64,000 nt of DNA from Onchidella celtica (GCA_963931925.1 OZ007575.1:44897152-44961151); one strand, 5' to 3'. Positions 29,296 through 43,700 are shown, counted from the stretch's first letter. Numbers and translations are program-made. Notes: a model not told the origin generated them from the letters alone.

Positions 29296-29300
<5 letters not shown>
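27532..29300. other. Intergenic sequence without recognised features
   Basis: No exon or repeat family was recognised. Promoter or untranslated exons of ATG101 could lie here or up to 31552, but nothing in the sequence settles this. Confidence 0.35.

Positions 29301-29305
<5 letters not shown>

Positions 29306-29388
<83 letters not shown>
29306..29388. repeat. (CT)n(CA)n compound microsatellite
   Basis: An uninterrupted CT run is followed directly by a CA run, together about 80 bp. Confidence 0.97.
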
Positions 29389-29391
<3 letters not shown>

Positions 29392-31552
29392 TACACACGC
29401 ACATACAAGCCCGCGCACTCACATGTCCATTCTGCCACTTCCTATCCATCCTCATTGGTGCCGCGCTTCGGTATTTTCTTCAGACCTCTGTAATTTGTTT
29501 ATACTGATGCTTAGTATAAGTATGGGAAATAACTGTGCTAATTGTACCGGTAGACAAAAATTTTATTGGTTGAATCCCTTTATACAAAGACTAAAAAAAC
29601 TAGCTGTCCATTTGCGAGGATTCTTTTCCTCTGGTCATCTCATGTAGTTTTCGAGCTCCTCAGAGTTTAAATTCTTTTCTTTTTTCTTTTTTTTTCTTAA
29701 AATTCGTGGTGCAGAATACAGCTGACATCAAATTCCGCGACTTTCTAAATGTTAATTGGAAAGGGTTCATACCAATTTCTTTGATTTTCATCACATGATG
29801 CGGCGGCTAGAGTGTTTCCTCGCACATCTTTGTAATTTTTCACATTCTTCTATGATTAAATCATAGACTTTTCCCTTTTCCAATTGTCCAATGCAACATG
29901 TAGGATTGTAGGCCTGCTGTGTTTCTTAATTTAAGCACGCTGATGTTAAATTTACAGACTTCAGTTTTGTTTGTTTTTTGGCGGTCCAGAAAGGTAAGTG
30001 CCACCTTTCGAAATCATTGATAAAGATAGTTCATTCTCTCTCTTTCTCTCCCCCCCCCCCCGACCCTCCTCTTTCTCTCTTAGCGAGCCCAATAATTCCA
30101 GAGATGATACATTGTAAGCCTCAATATGCATTTTGTCTTTACCATTCAAGCAAACTTCAAAATTTTCTTCTTCGACGAAACAATTTAACAACCAAAAAAC
30201 CACTGAAAACAAAATGGGGCTTCAACTGAGAATTTGCAAACATCATTCAAGTACTGCGATTTGTATTCTTAACTCTTTAGGCCAATAGCTATCCGTGACG
30301 AAAAATTTAACAAACCGGGAGACTTCAAACAATGCCTGTGTAAAGTATAAAGGTGAAGGACTTTATTTCAGTGGTTAGGGGTGCTTGTCATGTTGTTCTT
30401 GTGTTGTTGTTGTTGTTGTTGTTTTTGGGGGTGGAGGGGGGGGGGGTTGTTGGTTTTGCTTGGTGTCGTAAAGTTGGTGTGGCCCTTCTACATGACCAAA
30501 TGATCCTGAGTCAAACTAGCGTCATTCGGAAGGTTGAATCATATTATGAAATCACAAGGCGTCATGACGCCAAACGTCACGGACTTTCTTTGGAGGAGGT
30601 TGGATCTATAATGTTGGTTTGCATAGTGGCTGATTTTGATTATGTGACAAAGTCTTCCTTGTTTTATTTTACTTGAATCATAATGTGATGACTGCAATTT
30701 TCCCATTTCATAACTGATCCGACCTTTGGAGTGCACATGTACAGGATGATTACATGATCAGTCAGAACAGTAGGGCACACCTGATCCACATGACGTATAT
30801 ATATATATTATCTCGTTTACCTTGAATCCTTGACCCAATTAATCAGCTGTGCTCCACTAGCAGACATAAATATTGCCATGTTGCCTTATCATATAGAAAG
30901 TTGCTGCACCGGGAGCCATATTTCGGCCAAATTACCACCAAATGCAGATTATATTATTATGTATCAAAAGTGCCTATACTTGTGTTTAGGTATGTTTTGA
31001 AAGCGCTTGCCTTTAGTAGCCTATAGGAAAGCATTATTGTTTAGACAGCAACAAGGTCTAGTATTTCATAGTTTTAATCTTAGGATTTACGAAAATCTGG
31101 TCGAAGTGAACAATGAAAACAAACAAATAGACTTAGCCTGTCATCGTTTCATCAGTTTTCATCACGTAAGGTTTGTTTTCTGTACAAAATAAGTCACCGA
31201 TAACAACAGAAACGCATGCAAGGTAGAATTTCACAATGACTATACTGCTTTGTGTATGTTATTACGAAAAAGATACTTTTTTTCTTTGATAATTGGCAGC
31301 GCAAATATAGGTCAGCACATACCTATTTTCGATATCCTGTGTTTCTGAATGATCTAGCAATCTGAGGATAGAGTGACTTACGATTTGTAGGAGAAGAGAT
31401 AGCTTTGCAATATGAAGCAGTTCATTCTTTGTGATCTCCAGGGTTTTGTATTTTAACAATAATTTTAATCTGTGATTGTCTGTAAGTGTATCATAATGAC
31501 TCACAAGACCAAGAACTCTTTAAATTGAAAACTTTTTTGTCTCTGTTCTCAG
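29389..31552. other. Intergenic or ATG101 upstream sequence
   Basis: A C-run (about 30050) and G-run (about 30437) occur. No coding signal was recognised. An intron acceptor (TTCTCAG) at 31546-31552 implies that an untranslated ATG101 exon lies somewhere upstream. Confidence 0.35.
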
Positions 31553-31700
31553 GTTGGAGAAGCTAACAAGGATGTGTACACCATAAAAGGCCAACAGGCA
31601 AAGGCTTAGGCAGATATTACACTGCCCTAACTAATGTTGGCAGTTGGGGACAGAGCACTGTAGAAGGAGGCTACTCAAATAGAAGGAATCAAAAGTCAAG
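31553..31700 (+). other. ATG101: ATG101 5' UTR portion of the start-codon exon
   Basis: TTTTTTGTCTCTGTTCTCAG followed by exon-like sequence up to the ATG suggests that the 5' UTR is spliced. The upstream exon and promoter were not located. Confidence 0.45.
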
Positions 31701-34700
31701 ATGAATGCGAGAACTCAAGTTATGGAATTGGTAACACCCTTTTTTTTTATCATTTCTCTAGTTACTGACATGATTTTACACTTAACCTTCACTCTGTGAT
31801 AGATGTGCCGTCATGGCACCGTGTTCCCAAGCATCCGTTGTACCTACAGTGAAAATACAAATGAGTCAAGCCAACCGTGCTGGGTGGAAGCCATGATTTC
31901 ACGATTCAGGTCACTGTCCACTTTGAGAAATGTAGTAACTATCAACACTATATATATAATACAGTCGAGCATGCAAAACTCAAACACACGAAAGTCAAAA
32001 TCACGGACCCCACAAACAAAGATCTAGGTCCCGATTTTATTTCTCATATTCTTTGTAGGCCTAGTTATTTCACGCGAACCTCGAACTGTGACACGGATTC
32101 CTCGAACCAGTTTTCCTGCTGCTAGTGTGATCTAAGTAGCCTAGAAGTAGAAGAAAAAAAAGGAACGCCAGAAACTTCATTTGGTTAGCCATAGCATAGC
32201 CTAGTGGTGGCAGGATAGTGTGTATAGTCACCCCTTATCCCGATAAAAATGGTGGCTAAAATACTTGAGACGACCGATTTGGGCAAGAAATAACCTTTTT
32301 TTTTTTTGTCCCACTTTCATACCCCAAGAGAAAAAAAAATAAAAAGAAAGGAAGTGCTGCTGTACAAATGGGAGTAAAAGGATTTAAGGGAGGTAATTCG
32401 TGGTACACATTGTCAGCTGTATTATTTTCTTTGTGATTATACAATAGTAATACCTCATGATTAATGCTTCACGTATTCCTCGAAATTCGTCAAACTCGAA
32501 CTAGATGAAGCCACCCCAAAGAATTCGAGTTTTCCATGCTCGACTGTACTCTTCTAAATCAAAGGCCCTGTGACAGGAACATGTTAACCAGTTGAATGTT
32601 GTTAGAGGCCTGTTGTCTAATTACAAAGCGAAATAGTGAAAATACTGAGTTGTGTTCACTGTAATGGCCTTTATAATACACTGTAATGTAAAATACCACA
32701 GGCCCCTAACAAGAGCCTAACCATTTAACCCACACTATCAAAAGGTGTATCATGGACATGCGAACTGTTGCTCAACAAATGTGAGCGAGCCCCACTAACC
32801 TCAACAGACGCCGCACTGGACCAAACGGAGAAAATCGCAATGAAACATTAAAAAATATCCCAATTTTTTTACAATTTTTTTATTTTGGTCGATACTTAAT
32901 ATTCAGCCATTTTTCTACATTCTGTGAAAATATAAGGTCTCAAATCAGCCTCTAAATTTGATAAATATTGCTTTTAATTTAATGCTTTTTAACCCTTGTC
33001 CTGTGGGAGGCCACTATATTTGCCACCCCGCACGACACGCGAGGCCAATATTGTGGCCTACATACTGCAAACCGGGGTCCAGCGGGAGGCCAATATATAG
33101 TATGGCAGCGCTGCTCCTCGTGTTTTGTTTATTCGGTTGCCGCGACTAACGTTTTTTTGCACGTTTTTTTAACACACTATTTGAGCGTGTTTATCTATCC
33201 TGTCATCCCTACTTTATCTGAGAAAATGGTATCATAAGATTGCGTTTATTACGAGGCAACTATTCGTAACTATTCGTCATACTCGTCATACTGACGGTCT
33301 GAAGGTCGAACTGGGGAAATTCTTGGGGAAACTTTTACTTTGATGCTGGTTGTCGTCTACATGTGAAATGAGAAGAAAGGGGCCATGTGCGTATTTGAGA
33401 CACCGTTCTATGTCTGTAATTATGAATTCCAATGTAATACTACTAATACTAGGGCATGCAGCATAAGGGCATCTGTCTGTAAGTTTTTCATCAGGGAAAA
33501 CTGGGAGAAAATGACTGACTTTGTTGTTGGTCGTTGTCTTTATTTGATGTGGTAATTAGAGAGATATTGTGTTGCTTTGATAAAACCGCTTTTCAGTACA
33601 TGTATGTGCTCTGCGACCTGGAAATCAAATCTCTCGCTAAAACTAACATCATAGTATGCGGAAGCTTTACATAGTAGAGGAGGGAGAAGGCAATGCCACG
33701 ATACATGTGGTCAGTAAATTAAGCGCTTAAAAAATAATGTGTTCACCTGAATGGACTTAGGGGCAGAAAAAGCAGAGGTCTTGGGAAAATGATAAAACAT
33801 GTGTTAAACGGCATGTCACCTCACCTGTCACCTGTCGGCTTCATCGTCATCGATGTTAGCTGCTACAGTGGATGTCACGACAAAATCTCCTCCACCCAAT
33901 CCTGTCCTTAGCTTTCCTAGTTAGTTCACTTATTTCCAGCTGGCTGACTTTCTTGATGTTATCGTGATATATAATGGGTGGTCTTCCTTGTTTTCTCTTT
34001 GTTTCTGTCTTTCCTTGAAGGATTGATATCATAAGGGCCGTGCTTTTGTTTCGGGCCGCGTGGCCGATGTATGCAAGTCTTCTTTTATTTATTTCAGGTG
34101 TTATTCTTCTGGTGGTGCCAAGCTGTTCTAAGATGCTTGTATTTGTTCTCCTTTCTGTCCAACTTATTCTGAGTAGCCTTCTGTAAAGCCACATTTCAGC
34201 TGCCTCCAATCTTGTTATGTCTGCCTTTTTGAGTGTCCAGGCTTCACAACCATATAGTAGGACTGGCCAGATCAAGCACTTAAGTATGTTCACTTTGAGG
34301 TCCGTTGGTGTGCCTCTATCTTTCCAAATGTTGTTTAGTTGAACCATTTTGTGTTTTGCCATTCCGATCCTTGTTTTTATGTCCTTTGAGCAGCTTCCAT
34401 CTTGCGATTTATGTGATCCTAGGTATTTGAAATCAGTCACTTTTTCTAGTGCTGTTTTGTTTACTAGTATCTCCTGGTGTTCATGATGCCCTGTTCCAGT
34501 ATGCATGACTTTCGTTTTCTTAGCATTTAGGTGTAGGCCTGCTGTCTTGCCCGATTCATCCACTCTGTGCAACACTCTTTTCATGCTGGTGATGTTATCT
34601 GACATAAGAGCTGTGTCATCAGCGTAGCGAAGGTTTGTGATGTTTCGGCCTCCGATCTTTATTCCCATATCTTCTATGTCTGCGTTTCTCATGATCTGCT

Positions 34701-37700
34701 CAGTATAAATATTGAAAAGATGAGGTGAAAGTATGCAACCCTGTCTGACTCCTTTCTCGATGTTGAAATATGGACAGTTCTCATTGTTCCATCTAATCGT
34801 TGCCTTTTGTTCGTGGTATAGTGCAGCGATGAGGGTCACAAGGTGTTTCGGGAATCCCATCTTAATCATTATATCGAACAGGTGATGGTGCCTAACGCTG
34901 TCGAACGCTTTGCTGTAGTCTATGAACGTGATGAAGGCTTCGTTTCCATTGCTTCTTATCTGTTCAATCATTATTTGTAGTATGAAGAGCATGTCAGCGG
35001 TTCCTCTGTTGGTCCTGTAACCAGCTTGACATTCTGATAGTTCCTCTTCTACCTTAGATTTCATTCTGTTGAGTATGATGATGAGCAGGATTTTGCTGGT
35101 GTGACTGATGAGGGCGATGGTTCTATAATTTCCACAGTCTTTGACATTGCCGCTTTTGTATAGCATGACGAATTCTTGTAGCTTCCAGTCTGTTGGCCAT
35201 TCATTTGTCTGCCAAATTTTGCAGATCATTTGGTGGAGTGCTTTTATTCCTGATTCGCTGGTATGTTTCAGGAGTTCACCTGGTATGTTGTCTAATCCAG
35301 GGGATTTTCCATTCTTTATTTGTTTTATTGCAGCCTGTACTTCCTCCAAGAGAGGTTCTGGTTCTTTATCTATCTGTTGTGAGTCTGGTTGTTGGAGGTC
35401 CCTCGGGTCTGGTCTGATGTTGTCCGCAAACAGCATCTTGCCGTATTCGTGCCATCTTGAGAGCACATCTTTTGTGTTTGTCAGTGTTGTGCCTTCTTTG
35501 TTGTTCAGACTCAAGTTCTGTGGTTGGAAATCCCTCTTTTTTTACTTTTCTTATTTGTTCAAACATTTCTTTTGACTTTCTTTGTGTATTACATTCTGTT
35601 ATGTTTGCACACTCTCTTTCTAACCATGCATTCTTGTCTCTTCTGATCTTTGTTTGGATTTCCTTCTTCAGTGCATGATATTCATCTTGTTTACTAAGTT
35701 TTCTGGCTTTGCTCTTTCTTTTTGCAAGCTCTATCACTTCTTCACTGATGTATGGTTTGGGAGTTTTCCTCGTTCTTTTCCCGAGTTCCGATTCAGCTGT
35801 TTCACTCCAAATTCTTTTCATGTCTTTCCACAGTGTACCTGGGTGTCTTTCTTCAGCTGACCACTCCTTGAGTAATGCTGAGAAACGGTTTTCTGTTTCG
35901 ATCTGAAAAGCATTGCTGATTTCAGGGTCTTTCAGTTTGTCCGTGTCAAATCTGGTGGTGGGTTTTGGCTTGCTCTTCCTATAGGCTTTCAATCTCAGCT
36001 TTGCTGTCACTAAAATGTGGTCAGTGTCACAGTCTGCCCCTGGCCTTGTCTTTGAGTTGAGCACAGTTGTTTTCCAGTTTTTGTCAACCAGGATGTAATC
36101 AATCTGGTTTCGGAGATTGCCTCCAGGGTTTATCCATGTGTATCTTCTTCGCATCGGGTGTTTAAAGAGAGTGTTCGTGATGCTCATTTCATTTGCATGG
36201 CAGAAAGATGCTAACATGTCTCCTCGGTCGTTTCGTTCTCCTAATCCATAGGGTCCTATCCCACATTCCAGATCCTCACCCTCTCCCACTTTGGCATTGA
36301 AATCTCCCATGATTATGCATATTTCTCTGCTTGGGATTTTGTCTTGTTACTGATTGTAGGTCATTATAGAACAGCTCTATTTCTTCTTCTGTGCTCGCAG
36401 ATGTGGGGGCGTATACTTGTATGATGTTCAGGGGCACGGGTTGGGTGTCAAGTTTCACAGTGACAATTCTATCACTTATAGCGTCATGGCTGCTAATGTT
36501 GTCTCGTAAGCGTCTGTCCAGTATAATTGCAACACCATTCATGCCGCGTTTGTTTCCGCTGTATACGATGGTGTGATCTTCTGTCCTGAATAGGCCCTGT
36601 TTGTCCCATCGTACTTCACTCAGTCCAGTGATGTTCATGCTGAGTTCCTTCAGCTCCTCTAACAGGAGTGTAAGTTTTCCCATTTGTTTCATGGTCCTAA
36701 CATTCCAGGTGCCGATGTTGATGACACTTTTGCTTTTTCTTTTCTTTGAATAGGAGTATCTACACCTCTGTTTCTTGCACTCACCGTCAGATACGCCAGT
36801 ATCGTCATCACGGGTGCCTTCTGCAGTTGTGGATTCTCCCTCCCCAGTCGTTTTTGAGTCCCGACCCTCCCTGGGGGACTCAGAGGACACAGAACTATAA
36901 CTTTCTTTCCTTTTGTTTGACATTTCATTGTAGTTTTTGGCAAGAAATTCTTCCAGTGGTCTGCCATTGCTTTCTGAAAGCGCAGTGCACATACTGTGCA
37001 TTGGTCCCGGCCATTGTTTCAAAAACGGAATCCTCTGCCCGCAACCACGAGAGACAAAAGCCGTGCCCAAAGATCCTTCGGTCGCCTTCCGTCCTCATCC
37101 ATCCCCTGCTGCCAGGATTTCACCAGAGCCCTGTTAGCCAGCGACGTTTCGGGGTGACCCGGGATGGCCTTCACGGCTAGCGTAGCGCCTAAGTGACACA
37201 AGGTCACACCGTACTTCGCCCGAACCCAGCAATCCCCTACTTTGTTCTGTTTCCACCTCCCGGGACGAGGACCCAAGGTTGGGCATAAAATTCTTGATTT
37301 TGGGCCTTCCATTAAACAATAAAACTTACTGCATATCATCACATTACTTTTTCCAAATATCATAGGGGTCACTTACAATTTATCCACCACTATTGTTGTT
37401 ATTGCGTCCTAAGCCTAAAGTAAACATGATACACGTGTTCAAAAGGACCCAATTGACCCAACCGCCGAGGTTAGCGGCAACACGCGAACAATCGGCTGGC
37501 TATCCCCACACAGGGCGTTACTTGAACGAGTTCACTCAGTGTGGGACGAGGGTTAATAATGACATTGAATATCACAGCAGTAATTTGGTTCATTGAAGTC
37601 CCGATAACATCAAAATCAATAAACCTATTCTCATTGTCACAAAATGTTTACAAAGTGTATATCATTTATATTGGCACAGATGTGCAAAATTTCAAAGCCG

Positions 37701-40700
37701 TAGGTTAATTACAAGTACACACTGCTAAGGAGATAGCAAGGCCACCCATCTCGCATAGAGCAAACATCACTCCTCCATCTTTAATGGCGATTTCCTCAGA
37801 AGTTACTTCCGTTTTTTACCAAAAGGTAGGTGTCTTTAAAAAGCCATAACTTTGCGATAAAAAGGAACATTATAATAATTTTCACACCAAATTAAAGATG
37901 AGATTTCATACTTTACTTTATGGTGATGTCCATAACTCAAAACTGAAACATTGCAACTTCCATTGAGGTTAGTAGGGCTTGCTCACAAATTTGCAATATT
38001 ATCTCATTGTCCCCTCAAAATTGACCATTATCTAGGATTGTCTGTGTCTAGGAAGCCAATCAGCAGCAAGCTCTGTAATGCTCTTTGCTCCAAATACCCA
38101 TGTTCGCTTAGTAGCATGTGCCAATCTGGATGAAACCATTTGTTTAGAGGTTGAGTGCCATGGCCAGTTATCATGCTTCATTCTCAAGGAAATTTTACTA
38201 GCTGTCAGTTTAGTATGATAAGTCAGGTCATTGGTTGGAGACAAGGGTTTCATTGTTTTATTCATAATCAAGCATGATAGGGCATAACAGAAATGTTTTC
38301 ATGCACATCAAAACAAACCAGGTGCTCAGTTGTACTGTGTGCATCAGCAAGAATCACTGACCCAGATAAGATTGTCTGCGAATTAGGTCACTGAGCTGGT
38401 CGGCGGGCTTTACCCATTGCGTGCAGGGGACTCAAGTGTCATCTATTGATTCTCATACAAAGCTATATGAACTATCCATGTGCAATGTGGTTTTTTTTTT
38501 TTTTTTTTGGTGCACTGTCTTCCATAATGCTGATTATTGAGAATTATACCAATATTTGCTTCCATATGAAACACTTGACTGTTACTCTTTCCCAAACTAT
38601 TAGGACGTTCTGTTTCTCTCTGCCGTCAGCAATGCTACTTTTTTTGTTACTGGGTCCCAACTTGCAAGAAATGACAGTTGAAGGCTACAAATTATTTTAT
38701 CAATCACACTGGTTCTCTTTTCTATCATTTTTTTGTTTATTATTTCATCAGACAGTGGAGGGGAGACAGATTGATGAAGTAGTTCAAGGACTTTTCCATA
38801 CAATTTTGCTTCATCGTACCACAGGCAAGGTATGTAATATGTATATAATGTATGTGCTTTTTTTTTCAGTATACATTTTAACCCTAGTCCTGCGGGAAGC
38901 CACTATATTGGCACCCCCTTGCAACACACGAGGCAGGGGAGGCCATTATTTTGTCCGACGCGCTTAACCGCGGGTCCTGCGGTAGGCCACATTTTTGTAT
39001 AGCAACGGTGCGCCTCGCGCTTTGTTCATTCGGTTGCCAAGGCTGTCGTTGTTGATTTTTGTTTTTTTCCACACTATTTTCGCGTGTTTATCTACCCTGT
39101 CACCCCTACCATATCTTACAAAATGGTATTGTCCGATTATGTTTATTACAATGCAACTATTCGCAACTATTCGTCATACTCGTGTAATAGTACTGACGGT
39201 CTGAAGTTTGAACTGGGGAAAATCTTGGGGAAACTTTTACTTTGATACTGGTTGACGTCTATATGTGAAATGAGAAGAAAGGGGCCATGTGCGTATTTGA
39301 GATGCCGTTCTACGTCTAATTATGAATTCCGATGTAATATTAGGGCATGCTGCATAAGGGCGTCTGTCAGTAGGTTTTTCATCAGGGAAAGCTGGGAGAA
39401 AATGACCGACTTTGTTGTTGGTCGTTGTCTTTATTTGATGTGGTAATTAGAGAGATATTGTGTTCCTTTGGTTAAACTGCTTTTCAGTACATGTATGTGC
39501 TCTACAACCTGGAACTGGAAATCAAATCTCTCGCTAAAACTAACATTACAGTAAGTGGACGCTTTACATAGTAGAGGATGGAGAAGGCAATGTCACGATA
39601 CATGTGGTTAGTAAATTAAGCAAATGGCCTAAAAAATAATTTGTTCACCTGAATGGCCTGACTTAGGGACAGAAAAAGCACAGAGGTCTTGGGAAAATGA
39701 TAAAACGTGTGTTAAATGGCATGTAAATGCAGAAAATTCTTGATTTGGGCCTTCCATTTCACAATAAAACCTACTGCATATCGTCACAAGTACTTTATCC
39801 AAATATCATAGGGATCCCTTACGATTTATCCACCACTATTGTTGTTATTGCGTCCTGAAGTATATGCGATACACGTGTTCACAAGGACCCGGTTGATCCT
39901 ACCGCCGAGGTTATCGGCAACACGCGAACGATCGGCTGACTGGCCGCTGGCTATCCCCGCACAGGGCGTTACGTGGACGAGTTCACTCAACGCGGGACGA
40001 GGGTTAATCTTCCATTTTACTACACAATGTACAAAGTTGTTTAGTTCAGGATCAATTAAAGTAGTACTAGTAGCTGTATCTTTAAGTATATTTACCTTAT
40101 GTTGCTTCTGTTTTTGAGCCCTTTGAACCCTGAATCCCAGATCTGTTGCTTTGAACAATCAGTATGACTTTGATTGACCGATTGTCCTTTGGTTTTTCAG
40201 TATAACTATAACAAGGACAGAAACTTCACCATAGGCTCCATCAGTGTGCAGGATGTGGATTGCGATTTTGTTGATTTCAGCTATGTAAGTAACAATATCG
40301 TGTACTCCACAAATAATTGTTCAGAACTGACTTTTCTTTGAGCACAGAGGTCTTCTTGATAAACTCTCTTGTTAAATCAGAAAAGTCTGATGTATTTATG
40401 TGCAGCAGTAATGACTGATGTTATTTGAGATAAACTTCACCATTTCCCTTTTATAAATGGCTAGGCTGCTGTTTTTAATTGTGTATGTATTCAGTCATAA
40501 ATCATGGTCTAGTTTTCGTTAGTTTATTCAGTTAATTATATTTGTTCTTTCTAATTGTACCATTCTTTATTTGGTTCTAAGCTTGTTCTTCCCAGTTCTA
40601 TTTTTCTTTACTTTCATCTCCCCAAAATGTAAACAATCTAGGAGTGCATTGGTTCAAAGTGCTTGATTTAATTCATTTTACTGATTTGATATTACACCAG

Positions 40701-43700
40701 AGCATGCTGCTGCTTCAATAATTTCTTTTTATTTTTTTTTTAATTCTATTGGTGGTAGGTGTGGATTACATCAGTTGAATGAATATGGTCATGTCATTTT
40801 TTTTGAGTATCATATGTGTATGTATGCGTGATTTATTTTTTTTTCATTTTAAATTCAAAGATGCTGGTCGACCATGAACATCTCATGTGACTGAATTATT
40901 AAAAGTGCATTGTGTGAAACCATGTAACTGTTAACCAGGTCATAGGGAGAAAATACTGCTAACAAATATATTATGTTTTTGTATCTCTAATTGCAGGTCA
41001 AGATGGTCAGCAAAGAACTAGATGCATGTCTGAGAAAGGAAGTGGCCTCCTTTAGGGATATGTTGCGAACCAGTGAAGGACATCAGTCTGGTCAAGTAGG
41101 GATTGTCTTCATAACTTTACCCAGTCATAAATTTAAATCATTGTATTGATATTATGGATTGGTTTTAACAATGAATCTCCTCTGTGTGATATTCTTTTAT
41201 GTAGATATGGGTATAAATTTTATTGAAAATCAGTAGTTTGTATATCAAAGCAGTAACTCACTTATAAAACATTAAAAGAAAATTAAGCATGAAGGAGGTG
41301 GAAGAATAGAGAATTGTTCTAATGTGTTGTTGTTGCTGTTGTTTTTGTACTATATTGTCTGGAGCAAAGCATTAGTTTTGAATGGAAGGTACGAATCATG
41401 CAAGATACCATAAATCTCTTGAGGATGTTTACCAGTAATATTTTATTCAAATCATTCTATGTTACCAGTAATTATAAGTTTTGTTAGTTGTTAATGACAA
41501 GTGGTTGATTAATTTGAGATTTTCCAGAAAGTTTCTTGTCCATTTTTGTAATCTTTGTTTGAATTGTCATTGTGTACTGTTCATTGTAGATTTGCCTTGA
41601 GTTCTTTCGCAAACACAAAAGTCGATGGCTGTTCCAAGCAGATTCTACACCATGGGAAGTGTGGAGTTTAAAACTGGATGTGAACAATCTTTCCACTGAA
41701 AATGGTAAGACTGCGAGAGTAGTCCTGCGGAAGTAAAAGACCAAGCTAATAGCAGTGGAGGCACATACCAGCCTTGCTTTTGTTTTGTGTTTTTATTTTA
41801 CCACTGCTGCATTGTTTGTGAAGTGTTTTGGTGTTGTTGTTTTTTATATTGTTATTTGCTTGCATATACAATGTTGCGGCAGTCATTTTTGTTTTTAATT
41901 CAAAGTTGACTGTCAATTGCAAGATCACAAATCAATCATTTTGTGTGGGGAGAATGGCACAAAAGTGTGGAGGGGCAGATTTTGGTTTATATACTAATGC
42001 TAATTCTGAAGGCACATTGTTTTGTCATGAATCATATTGAAGTAAACTGATTTCATTGAATTTTAAAAATACAGCAATAAAACTCCACAGCTTGTTCAAA
42101 GAACACTGCAAAATTGTATCACTGAAAACCAAACTGAATTAAATTGAGTTCATATGATAGATTACAGAGCATTATGATACCAATTACTATTTGCCAGATG
42201 TTTTAGGTAAACTTAAATACTAATGACAGTTACCAAAACATTTATCAGACACTGGAGCTACACAAACCTGTTGGGCTCGAATGACCAAGACCACGACTAT
42301 TGCCTTTCATGATAATATAATAGTTACTGAAAAGTTCGGATGAAGACAGCTCCCTCAAACTAGTTATTCTTTCTTTAACACAACAAATTCTGATTATTGG
42401 GTCAGGTCTACATTTCCCAACTATAATAATAATAGGCTCTTTTCGTCTTGGCAGACGATCTAAGCAGCTATATGTGTCCTACTTCTGCAGCTACGCTCGT
42501 GACTGATTCTGCCTATATTCGACAGGCACGCTCTGTCGCAGAATCTGCATATGAGGGAGGTGCCATAGGGCAATGATTATCTTTTCTTGTCTGGCGTTTT
42601 GCCTCAAGGGCTGCAACAATGTTTTTTTCATGGTGTTTTATGCCAGAGTCCACTGATGTTTTCCATGCTGATCTGTCTTCTGCTGTCGTCTCCCACGTTC
42701 TCAAATCGATGTTACACTTTATCATACTGCTCTTGTATGTATCTTTGTACCTCAGTTTTGGTCTTCCTCTGGGTCTGCTACCTGTAGCCATTACACCATA
42801 TAAGAATTGCTTGGGGATTCTGTTGTCGTCCATCCTCTTCAAATGCCCCAGCCATCGCAGTCTCTTTTTGCACAAGATGGTCAACATGGTTGGGAGTGCT
42901 GCCCGTTTCAAGACCTCTGTGTTGGTAACTTTATCTTGCCAGCTGATGCCAAGGATCTTGCGGAGGCATCTCAAGTGAAATCCATTCAGTTTCTTCTCTT
43001 GTCTTGAATATAACGTCCAGGTCTCTGAGCCATAGAGGAGTGTGCTCAATATACATGTTTCATATATCCTGATCTTTGTTTTTCTATTTAACATTTTGTT
43101 ATTCCAAGCTCTTTTGTTTAATTTTCCAAAGGCTGTGGCTGCTTTTCCTATTCGGGCACCTATTTCGCTATCTAATGAAGTTGAAGAAGTCATTGTTGAT
43201 CCCAGGTAGCAAAATTTCTGGACAGTCTCCAACTGGTTGTTGTTCAGCTTGATGTTGCATTGTGTTGTGCCATCTTGTGTCATAATAACAGTCTTCTGGA
43301 CGCTGATAACAAGAGAGAAAGCTTTACATGCTTGTGATAAGTAGTCCATCATTGATTGTAGTGTGGACTCGCTATGGGCAACTAGTGCTGCGTCATCTGC
43401 AAACAGCAATTCTCTGATCAATGTTGACTTGGTTTTAGTTTTTGCTTTGAGGCGTGCAAGATTGAAGAGGGATCCATCAGTTCGCCAGTGGAGATAAACA
43501 TCTCCAGGGGATTCCCTGAATGCAAACTGCAGAAGCATGGAGAAGTAAATACCAAAAAGTGTTGGTGCCAGGACACAGCCTTGTTTCACCCCGCTTTTGA
43601 TGTTGAAGCGATCGGATGTAGAACCATCAAATTGGACTGTGGCTTGCATATCTTCATGAAAGGACATGATGAGTTGGAGGAGTGTCGGGGGGCATCCGAT

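Larger units (their letters stand above)
32993..37552. mobile_element. piggyBac-like non-autonomous element, copy A, split by a LINE
   Basis: Flanked by TTAA at 32989-32992 and 37553-37556. The ends are CCCTTGTCCTGTGGG and CAGTGTGGGACGAGGG, giving short inverted repeats. Removing the LINE at 33817-37286 leaves about 1.09 kb that aligns with copy B at 38882-40003 over both halves. No transposase frame is present. TTAA target duplication and CCC...GGG ends are piggyBac-superfamily traits; the assignment rests on these. Confidence 0.75.
32776..37992. mobile_element. Outer TIR element that hosts the nested insertions (tentative)
   Basis: CAAATGTGAGCGAGCCCCAC plus TAACCTCAA at 32776-32804 recurs inverted at 37963-37992 (TTGAGGTTAGTAGGGCTTGC plus TCACAAATTTG), on either side of the piggyBac-like copy. 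With that copy removed the element would be about 0.65 kb. The inverted ends are seen directly; that they are the termini of one element is inference. Confidence 0.4.
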
